Below are positions 24,655-33,077 of a DNA stretch of 64,000 nt, in pieces. The number at the start of each line of letters is the position of its first letter. The stretch's first letter is position 1. The notes below the pieces were generated by a model, which did not search any database, was not told where the DNA came from, and saw only the letters and a program-made list of their open reading frames with translations. The stretch covers positions 32,635 to 96,634 of the forward strand of contig CALMUP010000021.1 in the NCBI GenBank assembly GCA_937872895.1, in the 5' to 3' direction. The DNA comes from an uncultured Verrucomicrobiota bacterium (GTDB lineage: Bacteria > Verrucomicrobiota > Kiritimatiellia > CAIVKH01). The translations under genes and the position numbers were made by a program.

Positions 24655-25587
24655 ATGAAACACCTGATCTCGCTGCAAGACTGGCCGACCGACTTCATTC
24701 ACGACGTGCTGACCCTCGCCGCCGAAGTGAAGCGCAATCCCGCCGCCTACGCGTCCGCCATGCACCGCAAGACGCTGATGATGATGTTCGAGAAACCCAG
24801 CCTGCGCACCCGCGTCTCGTTCGAGACCGGCTTCACCCAGATGGGCGGCCACGCGATCTACTACGATCTCGCCACCTCGCCGCTCAGCTCCGGCAAGGAG
24901 AACGTCGCCGACATGGTCCGCGTGGTCAGCCGCTACGTGGACATCATCATGGGTCGCCTCTACGAGCAGAAGCACATCGAGGAAATGGCCGCCCTGTCGC
25001 GCGTCCCCGTCATCAACGGCCTGACCAACTACGACCATCCCTGCCAGATCCTCGCCGACCTGCAGACCATCCAGGAACACAAGGGCCGCCTGAAGGGACT
25101 GAAGCTGGCCTACCTCGGCGATGGCCACAACAACGTCACCCACGCGCTGATGTTCGGCTGCACGAAGATGGGCATGGACATCAGCGTTGGCTGCCCGCCC
25201 GGCGCCGAGTACTCGCCGCTGGACCAGGTCGTCGCCTTCGCGAAGGCCAACGCCGCGGAGAACGGCTGCTCGCTCGTCGTCACCCACGACGCCGCCGAGG
25301 CCGCCCGCGGCGCCGACATCGTCTACACCGACACCTGGATGAGCTACCACATCCCCGCCCACAAGGCCGAGGCGCGGGTGAAGGTCTTCCGGCCCTACCA
25401 GGTGAACGAGGAACTGATGGCCCACGCCAAGCCCGATGCCATCTTCATGAACTGCCTGCCCGCCGTGCGCGGCTACGAGCAGACCGAAGGCGTGATCGAC
25501 GGCCCGCAATCCGTCGTCTTCGACGAGGCCGAAAACCGCCTCCACATCCAGAAAGCCGTGATGCTGCGGCTGCTGGGCCTGGCGTAG
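24655..25587 (+). CDS. argF: Ornithine carbamoyltransferase
   Basis: 310 residues; forms citrulline from ornithine and carbamoyl phosphate. Motifs are KPSLRTRVSFETGF, DHPCQILADLQT, LAYLGDGHNNVTHAL, DTWMSY and MNCLPAVRGYEQTEGVIDG, with the tail VVFDEAENRLHIQKAVMLRL. The usual HCLP reads NCLP here; the reactive Cys is kept, and this variant is, to my knowledge, seen in other annotated OTCases. Start at 24655 with GGAGAG upstream (an in-frame GTG or ATG further up is not needed). The other arginine genes (argJBDG) are at 55511-60167. Confidence 0.9.
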   Translation: MKHLISLQDWPTDFIHDVLTLAAEVKRNPAAYASAMHRKTLMMMFEKPSLRTRVSFETGFTQMGGHAIYYDLATSPLSSGKENVADMVRVVSRYVDIIMGRLYEQKHIEEMAALSRVPVINGLTNYDHPCQILADLQTIQEHKGRLKGLKLAYLGDGHNNVTHALMFGCTKMGMDISVGCPPGAEYSPLDQVVAFAKANAAENGCSLVVTHDAAEAARGADIVYTDTWMSYHIPAHKAEARVKVFRPYQVNEELMAHAKPDAIFMNCLPAVRGYEQTEGVIDGPQSVVFDEAENRLHIQKAVMLRLLGLA

Positions 25588-25595
25588 AAACCGTC

Positions 25596-25722
25596 TACGC
25601 GAACTTTCAACGTCCAACATTCAACATCCAACACGCAAATAGCGCGACGGTGGGTTCTGGTTATTGTAGGTTGTTCGCTGAATGTTGCTTGTTGGCTGTT
25701 GAGCGTTGAAAGTTGAACGCAC
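25596..25722. repeat. Long inverted repeat between argF and the GT9 gene
   Basis: The left arm begins with AACTTTCAACGTCCAACATT and continues in the same CAAC-rich style to about 25634. The right arm, about 25668-25722, reads as its imperfect complement (GTTGGCTGTTGAGCGTTGAAAG). A transcript would fold into a long stem of A/C-rich against G/T-rich arms. It may end argF transcription; it has no U-tract of its own. No coding potential seen. Confidence 0.6.
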
Positions 25723-25734
25723 GGGTTTTCTGTT

Positions 25735-26718
25735 ATGCGCATCCTCGTCGTCAAATTGAGTTCCCTCGGCGATCTGTTCCACGCGCTGCCCGCCGTGGCG
25801 CAGGTGAAGGCCGCGACCGGGGCGGAGGTCGACTGGGTGGTGAACACCGGGTACGCCCCGCTGGTCAGCCGCTTCGCGCCGGTGCGCCGGGTGATCGGTT
25901 TTCCCCGCCAGGCGTTCCTCGCCCGCGCCCCCGCCTTCCTGCGCGACCTGCGCGCCGAACGCTACGACCTGGTCCTCGACCTGCAAGGGTTGATGAAAAG
26001 CGCGCTGGTCGCCAGGGCCGCGCGCGGCGACAAGGTGATCGGTCCGTCGTTCCACCGCGAGGGTTCCCGCTGGCTGTACGACGCGGTGACCGGTCCGCGC
26101 AACAAGGAACGCCACGCGATTGACGAGAACTTCGACCTGCTCGACCACCTCGGCATTGCCCGCGGCCCGGTGATCTTCCCGGTGCGGTTCGACCCGCCCG
26201 CCGCGCTGCCGCCCGGCCCGCGCGTGGCCCTGTTGCCCCGCTCGCGCTGGGAGACCAAGAACTGGCCACCCGCCCATTTCGCCGCTGTCGCCCGCGAGCT
26301 GCTCCCCAACGCATCGGTCTACCTGTTCGGCGCACCGGAAGACCGCGCGACCTGTGCCGGCATCGCCACCGCCGCGCCCGGCGTGACCGACCTGTGCGCG
26401 CAGACGTCGTTGTTGGAGTTGGGCGGTTGGCTCGGCGCGATGGACCTCGTCATTACCGTCGATTCCGGCCCGATGCACATCGCCGCCGCCGCCGGCACCC
26501 GCGTGCTGGCCGTGTTCGGCGCGACCGAACACCGTCGCACCGGACCGTACGGCGACCGCCACCGCGTGCTCACCCGCGACGATCTGGCCTGCCGCCCGTG
26601 CCTGTCGCGCACCTGCCGCCTGCCCGAACGTGACCGCCGCTGCCTGACCGGCCTCGCTCCCGGGCGGGTCATCGCCGAGGCACGTGAACTGCTCGCCTTG
26701 TCCACCGCGGATCGCTAG
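25735..26718 (+). CDS. Glycosyltransferase family 9 (heptosyltransferase-like)
   Basis: 327 residues, GT-B fold. The N-terminus MRILVVKLSSLGDLFHALPAV and the C-terminal VITVDSGPMHIAAAAGTRVLAVFGATE with TGPYGDRH are typical of GT9 enzymes such as WaaC/WaaF, which add heptose to the lipopolysaccharide core on the inner membrane. Asp in SSLGDLFHALP corresponds to the catalytic acid of this family. A CxxC pair near the end (CRPCLSRTC) also occurs in GT9 enzymes. It implies an LPS-bearing envelope, although no other LPS gene is in the window. Confidence 0.88.
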   Translation: MRILVVKLSSLGDLFHALPAVAQVKAATGAEVDWVVNTGYAPLVSRFAPVRRVIGFPRQAFLARAPAFLRDLRAERYDLVLDLQGLMKSALVARAARGDKVIGPSFHREGSRWLYDAVTGPRNKERHAIDENFDLLDHLGIARGPVIFPVRFDPPAALPPGPRVALLPRSRWETKNWPPAHFAAVARELLPNASVYLFGAPEDRATCAGIATAAPGVTDLCAQTSLLELGGWLGAMDLVITVDSGPMHIAAAAGTRVLAVFGATEHRRTGPYGDRHRVLTRDDLACRPCLSRTCRLPERDRRCLTGLAPGRVIAEARELLALSTADR

Positions 26719-26728
26719 ACTGGAACGC

Positions 26729-28009
26729 ATGGGTGTTGTCACTGCCAGAATCGGAATCGCCGCCGCGCTGTGGTGTGCGGGTGTTGCCAGCCTATCGGCC
26801 GCCTCCTGGCCCCCCGATCTTGAACGCTACGACTGGCGCAGCACGATCAATGGTTCATTCAAGACCGGCATGGTTTACCGCGCCCGCCTCACCCCGGAGA
26901 TCTTCGACGGCTTCCGTTCATTTCCCCTGGATCTGCGCGTGATCGACCGCCGCGGTGTCGAGTGGCCGAGTGTGGTCTGGTCACGCACGGACCGCAGCAG
27001 CATCACCCCGCTTCGCCATGCCGACATTACGCCGGCGGATCAGCCGACCGTCACCGATTTCACTGTCCGTGTTTTCCAGTTGCAGCCGGACCGCGACGGG
27101 ACAATCCCGCTGCACAACCGGGTGATCGTGAACACCGGCGCCCGCGAGCAGGCCCGCCGCGTCGAGGTCTGGGGCGGCCCTTCGCGCGAGAAGCTGGTCC
27201 TGCTCGGTGCCGGATTCGTGGTCGAGCAGAAAACCCCCGCGCCGGTGCGCAACCGCAGCGTGGACTATCCCGACGCCCGCTGGCCGGTCATTGCCGTGCG
27301 CGTCTATGCCGATCCGCGTGCCACCGATCAGGCGCTCGAATGGCGCAGCACGGAAATCGCCCGGGTGGATCGCGACGATTCCGATCACGAGATCATCCCC
27401 CTCAAGCGGATGGAAGCGCCTGCTGACGAACCACCCGCCGAGGGCGTGACCGTGTTCCACCTCGATGCCGGCGCGCGCAACCGTCCGCTGGTCGCCATGA
27501 CCTTCGCCTCCGATGCCACCGACTTCGCGTTACCGGTCCGTTTGTTCGGCCGCAACGAGGCGACCAACAAGTGGCGCTGGATCGCCGACAGCGGCATCCA
27601 TCACCTCGAAGGCCACGAACAGAACCGCATCCCGCTCGCCAAGGCCGATTTCCGCTACCTCAAGCTCGAACTCTACCACTACGGCCAATCCGTGCCAAAG
27701 CTCAAGCACCTCGCCGCCTCGGCCATACCGCACTTCGTGATCTTCGAGGCCAGAAGCGACGACAAGCCGTACCTGTTCTTCGGCGCAGCCCAGTACGATC
27801 TCGACATGGCCAACCCGCTCCGTCGCGTTGATGCCTCGCTCTTTGCCCGGGAGCAGGAAGCCGAATTGTCCAAGCGCCACACCAATCCGATGCGGGTCGC
27901 CGGGTCGCTGTCCGACTACCGCAACACCCTCATCCGTTTCGGCCTCGGCATCGTCGCCCTGCTCGTTGCCCTGGTCGGCATCCGCCTGATCCGCCGCCGG
28001 TATTTGTAG
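26729..28009 (+). CDS. DUF3999-like secreted, membrane-anchored protein
   Basis: 426 residues with a signal peptide (about 1-25), a long beta-rich extracytoplasmic part and one C-terminal membrane helix (about 400-420, RFGLGIVALLVALVGIRLI) followed by RRRYL. The discoidin-like pattern near the end (FRYLKLELYHYG) and overall length resemble DUF3999 proteins. Function unknown. The start at 26729 gives the signal peptide; there is no strong Shine-Dalgarno sequence. It is 10 bases after the GT9 stop, so an envelope-related role is a fair guess only. Confidence 0.6.
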   Translation: MGVVTARIGIAAALWCAGVASLSAASWPPDLERYDWRSTINGSFKTGMVYRARLTPEIFDGFRSFPLDLRVIDRRGVEWPSVVWSRTDRSSITPLRHADITPADQPTVTDFTVRVFQLQPDRDGTIPLHNRVIVNTGAREQARRVEVWGGPSREKLVLLGAGFVVEQKTPAPVRNRSVDYPDARWPVIAVRVYADPRATDQALEWRSTEIARVDRDDSDHEIIPLKRMEAPADEPPAEGVTVFHLDAGARNRPLVAMTFASDATDFALPVRLFGRNEATNKWRWIADSGIHHLEGHEQNRIPLAKADFRYLKLELYHYGQSVPKLKHLAASAIPHFVIFEARSDDKPYLFFGAAQYDLDMANPLRRVDASLFAREQEAELSKRHTNPMRVAGSLSDYRNTLIRFGLGIVALLVALVGIRLIRRRYL

Positions 28010-28079
28010 TGCGGATTGATCCATTGCGGCTCGCCGGCCTGCCCTGGCCAGGCAGGCCGCCGAGCCGCAGGGGCCATCG

Positions 28080-29294
28080 TCACGAAGCCGGATTCGCACG
28101 GCGCAACCGCCGGTCGCGTTTCGTGCCGTCGTAGAGATCGAACACCAGCAGGCGGCATTCGATCGGGCCGTTGAAGAGCGGCAGCTTGACGCGCGGCTTG
28201 AGGCCGATCGGCTTGACCATCTCGGCATTCCCGGTGAAGACCACGCCGGTGTAGCCCTGCGCCTTCTGCTTCATGAAGTCGCCGATCGCCTGGTAGTGCT
28301 CGGCCAGCGCCTTGTCCTGCCCGAGCCGTTCGCCGTACTCGGGATTGAACACGAGCAGGCCGGGGGGCGGGGGCAGGGGGGTGGCACGGAAGTCGCAGGT
28401 CGAGAACTGGATCCACGCCGAGAGCCCCGCGCGTTCGGCGTTCGCGCGCGCGGCCTGGATCGCCCGCGGATCGAGGTCGTTGGCGATGATGCGCGGACGC
28501 GGCGGCTTGACCACGCGGTCACGCGCGGCCGGATCGCGGATGCTTCGCCAGAACGCGGCCTCGTAGCCGTTGAGGTGCATGAAACCGAAATTCCCGCGCA
28601 GGAAACCGGCAGGCGTGTGCGAGGCGATCATCGCCGCCTCGATGGCCACCGTGCCGCTGCCGCACATCGGGTTCACCAGCGGCGTCTCGGGATCCCATCC
28701 CGAACCGAGCAGGCAGGCCGCGGCCAGGGTCTCGCGCATCGGGGCCTGGTGCGGTTGGATCCGGTAGCCGCGGTGCGAGAGCGGCTCGCCCGAGGTGTCG
28801 AGGTAGGCGGTGAACGACCGGCTTTCCCAGTGCAGGTGCACCACGGTGCGGTCGCGCGCCGGTCCCGAATCCGGCCGCCGCCCCCGCACCTCGTTCATCC
28901 GGTCCATGATCGCATCCTTGGTGCGCAGCGCCACGAACCGCGGATCATCGCCCGAGGCGGTCTGCCCCGACGCGGTCACGCAGACGTAGCCCGATTCCGG
29001 GATCCACGTCTCCCACGGCCACGCGGCCAGCTTCTTGTGCAGCTCGCTCGGATGGTTCGCCGTGCCGTCGCCGAGTTTCCACAAGACCCGGTGCGCGGTG
29101 CGCAGGAACAGGTTCAGCCGCATCGCCTCGGCCATGTTGATGGTCACGGAGACGCCGGTCTCGGTCGCCCCGCCGATCTCCACCCCCAGCGCGGCCAGTT
29201 CGTCGGTCAGCATCGGCACCATGCCCTTGGCGGTGGTGATGATCACCAGCGAGCGGTGGTCGTGGTGCCAGATAGGTCGGGTCGTCGGGGTCAT
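28080..29294 (-). CDS. THUMP-domain class I rRNA methyltransferase (RlmL/YpsC-like)
   Basis: 404 residues. An N-terminal THUMP RNA-binding region (about 15-175) precedes a Rossmann SAM-methyltransferase domain: PMCGSGTVAIEAAMIA (SAM motif), IIANDLDPRAIQAARANAERAG, and NPEYGERLG, where the family has NPPYG; the middle Pro is Glu here. E. coli RlmL makes m2G2445 in 23S rRNA; the present protein is the short version without the C-terminal RlmK domain. The start at 29294 has GGAGA upstream. Confidence 0.88.
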   Translation of the reverse strand: MTPTTRPIWHHDHRSLVIITTAKGMVPMLTDELAALGVEIGGATETGVSVTINMAEAMRLNLFLRTAHRVLWKLGDGTANHPSELHKKLAAWPWETWIPESGYVCVTASGQTASGDDPRFVALRTKDAIMDRMNEVRGRRPDSGPARDRTVVHLHWESRSFTAYLDTSGEPLSHRGYRIQPHQAPMRETLAAACLLGSGWDPETPLVNPMCGSGTVAIEAAMIASHTPAGFLRGNFGFMHLNGYEAAFWRSIRDPAARDRVVKPPRPRIIANDLDPRAIQAARANAERAGLSAWIQFSTCDFRATPLPPPPGLLVFNPEYGERLGQDKALAEHYQAIGDFMKQKAQGYTGVVFTGNAEMVKPIGLKPRVKLPLFNGPIECRLLVFDLYDGTKRDRRLRRANPAS

Positions 29295-29314
29295 GCGTGG
29301 GTTCTCCGGAAATG

Positions 29315-29360
29315 GTCCAATGGTTGGACGGTAGCACGGAACGGTTGTCCAATCATCGGA
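29315..29360. repeat. Short TCCAA-n-TTGGA palindromes
   Basis: GTCCAATGGTTGGAC (29315-29329) is a near-perfect palindrome; TCCAATCATCGGA (29348-29360) is a degenerate copy 30 bases on. The same type of unit occurs inside the pseudopilin leader at 10771-10822. Confidence 0.55.
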
Positions 29361-29372
29361 AAAATCCGGGCA

Positions 29373-29402
29373 TTGCCAGAAACCATCCGGCTGGGCTATG
29401 AA
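29373..29402 (+). promoter_or_regulatory. Promoter placing +1 at the GreA/B-like start codon
   Basis: TTGCCA (29373-29378), 18 bases, TATGAA (29397-29402). The expected +1 falls at about 29409, which is the A of the ATG; no Shine-Dalgarno sequence is present. This suggests a leaderless or nearly leaderless transcript. Confidence 0.4.
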
Positions 29403-29408
29403 ACGGCC

Positions 29409-29888
29409 ATGAACAAGAAGGAACTGGTCGAGGCGATCGTGGCGGAATTGCGCGGCAAGGTGGAACGGCACCTGACCGCGGCGCGTGCCGCCCACGCGGA
29501 AGCCACCCACGAGGAGAGCAAGGCCGAGGACAAGTACGACACCCGCGGCCTGGAAGCCTCCTACCTCGCCGCCGGCCAGGCCCGCCAGACCGCGGAGGCC
29601 GCGGCCGCGCTGACCGATTTCGCCGCGCTGTTCCTGAAAAAGTTTCCCGGGGGCGAGCCGATCGACGTGTCCGCGCTGGTCGAACTCGAGACCCGCAAGC
29701 AGCGCCTGTACTACTTCATCGGCCCCTCGGCCGGCGGCCTCGAGGTCGAACACGACGGCCACACCGTCATCGTCCTTACCCCCCAGGCCCCGCTCGGCCA
29801 GCAACTGGTCGGAAAGAAGGCGGGCGACCGATTCAAGTTCAAGGTTGGCCCGTTCACCGATGACTACCGGATCGTGTCGGTCGTTTAG
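29409..29888 (+). CDS. GreA/GreB-like transcription factor protein
   Basis: 159 residues. The N-terminal half is a helical hairpin with AHAEATHEESKAEDKYDTRG and EASYLAAGQARQTAEAA, the signature of the short GreAB-family proteins, with acidic residues that would reach the polymerase secondary channel. The C-terminal half (about 95-159) is the FKBP-like Gre domain (LTPQAPLGQQLVGKKAGDRF). It differs from canonical GreA in coil sequence, so cleavage-factor activity is not certain. Single gene, probable leaderless start at 29409. Confidence 0.8.
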   Translation: MNKKELVEAIVAELRGKVERHLTAARAAHAEATHEESKAEDKYDTRGLEASYLAAGQARQTAEAAAALTDFAALFLKKFPGGEPIDVSALVELETRKQRLYYFIGPSAGGLEVEHDGHTVIVLTPQAPLGQQLVGKKAGDRFKFKVGPFTDDYRIVSVV

Positions 29889-29892
29889 TGCT

Positions 29893-29968
29893 TCTTGATC
29901 GTACTCGTACTCGTAATCCTAATCGGGGAGAGATTACGATTAGGATTACGATTACGAACAAGAAGGGT
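29893..29968. repeat. Inverted repeat of CGTAATC-rich arms
   Basis: The left arm, CTTCTTGATCGTACTCGTAC continuing through CGTAATCCTAATC, and the right arm, GATTAGGATTACGATTACG continuing to AACAAGAAG, are complementary with few mismatches around a GGGGAGA loop. It lies right after the GreA/B-like stop and may terminate transcription. The next gene starts at 30055. Confidence 0.65.
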
Positions 29969-30054
29969 TGATGGGAAAGACCATCGAATCTTGGATTCGA
30001 CACCCGTCCCGCGGTTTGTTATACGCCACGCCTTGTTTTACCGGAGATTCCAGC

Positions 30055-31275
30055 ATGAAGATCAAAGCCTTTGAAGCCATCCGCCCGCCCGCCGCCCTCG
30101 CCCGCGAGGTCGCCAGCCTGCCCTACGACGTCGGCGACCTCGAGGACGCCCGCGCCCTCGCCGACGCCAACCCGCGCAGCTTCCTCCACGTCGAGCGCCC
30201 CGAGGTCGATCTGCCCGACGCCTTCGACCAGACCTCCGGCATCGACCACCAGACCGCCGCGAAGAACCTCGAGTTGTTCCTGCGCGAAGGCTGGCTGGTC
30301 CGCGAGACCGCCCCGGCCCTCTATATCTACCGCATCACCCTCGGCCAGCACGCCCAGACCGGCATCGTCGCCTGCTGCCACATCGAGGACTACGAGAACA
30401 ACATTATCCGCAAGCACGAGAAGACCAAGAAGCCGGTCGAGGACCAGCGCACCCTGCACGTCCAGGTCACCGGCGCCCACACCGGCCCGATCTTCCTGCT
30501 GTTCCGCGATGACGCGAAGATCGCCGCGATGCTCGACGCCGCGGTGCGCGGCGCCCCGCTGCTCGACTTCACCGCGATCGACGGCATCCGCCACGAGGTC
30601 TGGAAACTCGACGCCCCCGAGGCCTTCGTGAAGGCCTTCGCCGCGGTGCCGCTCGCCTACGTCGCCGACGGCCACCACCGCACCGCCGCCGCCACCCGCG
30701 CCGGCATCGAGCGCCGCGCCGCGAACCCGGCCCACCGCGGCGACGAGGAGTACAACTGGTTTCCCGCCGTGCTGTTCCCGGCCAGCCACCTCAAGGTGCT
30801 CGCCTACAACCGCACCCTCAAGGACCTCAACGGCCTCACCCCCGCCGCGTTCCTCGACCGGGTGAAGTCCATCTTCACCGTCACCGAAAACGCCCCGAGC
30901 TCGCCGAAGCGGCAGGGCGAAATCTCGATGTACCTCGGCGGGAGCTGGTATTCGCTGACCTGGACCCCCGACCCGAAAGCCGATCCGGTCTCCGCCCTCG
31001 ATGTCAGCGTGCTGCAGGCGCGCCTGCTCGGTCCGGTGCTCGGCATCGACGACCCGCGCACGAACAGCCGCATCGAGTACGCGGGCGGCTTCGACAGCGT
31101 CGAGCGCATCCGGAAGAAGGTCGATACCGGCCGCGCCGCCGTGGCGTTTTCGGTTTATCCGACCACGGTGGACGAGCTGATGGCCATCGCCGACGCCGAC
31201 CAGATCATGCCGCCCAAGAGCACCTGGTTCGAGCCGAAGCTGCGCTCCGGCCTGTTCGTCCACGCGCTGGATTAG
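30055..31275 (+). CDS. DUF1015 family protein
   Basis: 406 residues of the conserved DUF1015 family. Recognisable segments are IKAFEAIRPPAALAREVASLPYD at the N-terminus (shortened: the family begins with this PYDV pattern), NPRSFLHVERPE, the IRKHEKTKKPVEDQR segment, YVADGHHRTAAA (conserved GHHR, a likely active-site element) and NWFPAVLFPAS. The biochemical role is not settled to my knowledge; homologues often lie near serine biosynthesis genes, which is not the case here. GGAGA precedes the ATG. Confidence 0.85.
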   Translation: MKIKAFEAIRPPAALAREVASLPYDVGDLEDARALADANPRSFLHVERPEVDLPDAFDQTSGIDHQTAAKNLELFLREGWLVRETAPALYIYRITLGQHAQTGIVACCHIEDYENNIIRKHEKTKKPVEDQRTLHVQVTGAHTGPIFLLFRDDAKIAAMLDAAVRGAPLLDFTAIDGIRHEVWKLDAPEAFVKAFAAVPLAYVADGHHRTAAATRAGIERRAANPAHRGDEEYNWFPAVLFPASHLKVLAYNRTLKDLNGLTPAAFLDRVKSIFTVTENAPSSPKRQGEISMYLGGSWYSLTWTPDPKADPVSALDVSVLQARLLGPVLGIDDPRTNSRIEYAGGFDSVERIRKKVDTGRAAVAFSVYPTTVDELMAIADADQIMPPKSTWFEPKLRSGLFVHALD

Positions 31276-31309
31276 AGGATTTCAAGAAGTAGCAGCGTCG
31301 GGATGTTTT

Positions 31310-31420
31310 CTAGCCGGCATAAAGCCGGCTCCTGGTGTTTGGCTCATTTAACGTGCATTGGCGCTAGCCGGCATAAAGCCGGCTCTACCGAGAACGTAGA
31401 GCCGGCTTTATGCCGGCTAG
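31310..31420. repeat. Three copies of a 20-base palindromic element, two forming a 23-bp hairpin
   Basis: TAGCCGGCATAAAGCCGGCT occurs at 31311-31330 and 31365-31384, and inverted at 31400-31419. Copies two and three plus flanks form a perfect stem of about 23 base pairs around CCGAGAACG. Each copy is itself near-palindromic (AGCCGGC..GCCGGCT). It lies between the convergent DUF1015 and uppP genes. A similar but distinct palindrome (TTCCGGCGTTATACGCCGGAA) is at 60247-60267. Confidence 0.8.
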
Positions 31421-31488
31421 AACCTGCGTTGACATCCTTTAACGCCGTGGAAGGTGGAGCGGCTTGCCCTCAAGCCGCTGCGGTGGGC

Positions 31489-32307
31489 CTACGCCCGCGC
31501 CATCCACCAGAACAACACGCCGGCCAGGGCCAGCCGGTAAAGCGCGAACGGCGTGAAGGTGTGGCGCGACACGAAACCGATGAAGAACCGGATCGCCACC
31601 AGCGCGCTGGCGAAGGCCGCGACGAAGCCGACCGCGAACAGGCCCAGCGCTTCCGGCCGCAACACCTCCCAGCCCTTGTACAGGTCGTAGGACACGGCGG
31701 CCATCATCATCGGGATCGCCGCGAAGAACGAATACTCGGCGGCGGCCCGGCGGTTCAACCCGAGGAACATCGCGCCGAGGATCGTGCTCGCCGAGCGCGA
31801 CATGCCCGGCCACATCGCCAGGCACTGGAACAGACCGATGCCGAGGGCCATGACCCAGTCCACCCGCTCGATCTCCTTCGGATCGGAGTGGCGGTGGAAC
31901 TTCTCGGTCAGCAGGATCCACACCGCGCCGGCGGCCAGGCCGATCGCCACCGTCTTCGTCGAGAACAGGTGCTCCTTGATGAAACCGTGGCCGAAGTAGC
32001 CCGCCAGCAGCGCGGGCAAGGTGGTCAGGAACAGGAAGGTCAGGCCGCGCCGTCCCGAAAACCCCGGGGTGTCGCGCCAGGTCAGCAGGCTGACGAAGCG
32101 CGTGCGGAACTGCCAGATCACCGCGAGGATCGCCCCGAGCTGGATGAACACGTTGAAGGTGTCCGCCTCCGGGCCGGTATAGTCCAGCAGGTCCGCGGCA
32201 ATGATCAGGTGCCCGGTCGAGGACACCGGGAGGAACTCGGTGATCCCCTCCACCAGGCCGAGAATCAGGACTTTGAGCAGTTCGGGCATCCGGAAAGGAA
32301 ACGCCAT
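31489..32307 (-). CDS. uppP: Undecaprenyl-diphosphatase UppP (BacA)
   Basis: 272 residues; membrane enzyme that dephosphorylates undecaprenyl pyrophosphate to recycle the carrier for peptidoglycan and other envelope polymers, and gives bacitracin resistance when abundant. Two signatures are clear: EGITEFLPVSSTGHLI near the N-terminus and the MWPGMSRSAST loop. About eight membrane helices. The start at 32307 (MAFPFRMPELLK) was preferred; the ATG six codons later is an alternative, and neither has a strong Shine-Dalgarno sequence. Confidence 0.93.
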   Translation of the reverse strand: MAFPFRMPELLKVLILGLVEGITEFLPVSSTGHLIIAADLLDYTGPEADTFNVFIQLGAILAVIWQFRTRFVSLLTWRDTPGFSGRRGLTFLFLTTLPALLAGYFGHGFIKEHLFSTKTVAIGLAAGAVWILLTEKFHRHSDPKEIERVDWVMALGIGLFQCLAMWPGMSRSASTILGAMFLGLNRRAAAEYSFFAAIPMMMAAVSYDLYKGWEVLRPEALGLFAVGFVAAFASALVAIRFFIGFVSRHTFTPFALYRLALAGVLFWWMARA

Positions 32308-32392
32308 TCCCGCCAAATGGTCAACGGAGAACGCATCCCGCCGCGCCAGAAGTCCGGGAGGGCGAGCCGCTGTCCATCGCGGCAAGACGCAG

Positions 32393-32626
32393 CTACTTGG
32401 TATGCTGCTCGGCGTACGCATCCAGCAGGTTGCGGATCATCTTCTGATACGCCGTATGGTGCCTGCTGGCATGCGCCTTGAAAAAGTCGAGGCTGGTTCG
32501 ACTGAGCGAAATCGTCACCTTGACCTTCTCCTCCTTGAATGCCAGTTGATCCGGCGTTGGCAGGAAATCCTTGACCGCGCGGACCTTACCCATCGGTTCA
32601 TTCGTGTAGTTGATTTTGCTCGTCAT
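32393..32626 (-). CDS. brnA: BrnA-like antitoxin
   Basis: 77 residues from MTSKINYTNEPMG. The C-terminal part (VKVTISLSRTSLDFFKAHASRHHTAYQKMIRNLLDAYA) is a ribbon-helix-helix DNA-binding domain of the BrnA type. It follows brnT with a 29-base overlap, and the toxin-first gene order is the rule for brnTA. BrnA neutralises BrnT and represses the operon. Confidence 0.85.
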   Translation of the reverse strand: MTSKINYTNEPMGKVRAVKDFLPTPDQLAFKEEKVKVTISLSRTSLDFFKAHASRHHTAYQKMIRNLLDAYAEQHTK

Positions 32627-32888
32627 ACAGTTTCTTCCCTTTTCGCCAGTACCCCGCGCCAAAGATCCGAATAACATGGCCACGTAGCGTGAACCGAACC
32701 GTCATGATGCCGGGCCCCACGCAACCGATGCAGTAGTATCGCCGCTCCTCGGCGCTATGTTCCATATCCAACAGGACAACACGCTTCGGGTCGGCAAAGG
32801 CACGTTGAGCAAGCGAGAATGAAATGCCATGTTTTTGCTGGTTTCTCCGGTCTTTTGCCGTGTCCCAGTCAAACGTTGTCTTTTCCAT
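32598..32888 (-). CDS. brnT: BrnT-like toxin
   Basis: 96 residues matching the BrnT RNase family: TFDWDTAKDRRNQQKHGISFSLA at the N-terminus, then FADPKRVVLLD, ERRYYCIG and FTLRGHVIRIFGAGYWRKGKK. BrnT is a RelE-like ribonuclease that halts translation (established for Brucella). Upstream, 32890-32960 is AT-rich and probably holds the promoter. It is the second toxin-antitoxin system in the window. Confidence 0.88.
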   Translation of the reverse strand: MEKTTFDWDTAKDRRNQQKHGISFSLAQRAFADPKRVVLLDMEHSAEERRYYCIGCVGPGIMTVRFTLRGHVIRIFGAGYWRKGKKLYDEQNQLHE

Positions 32889-33077
32889 CGCCCCAACCGT
32901 ACCCTATTGTGCAGCCATCAAGCAATACAATCATATGTATGGTTATATGGCACAGTCAGGGCATCATACGCGGATGGACCACGCATCATGGCACGCGTCG
33001 CGGAATCCGGCCCGGGAGGCGAGCCGTTCCGCCATCCGACCACAGACCACCGAAACCCGGACGCTTCCCGTCCGCGG

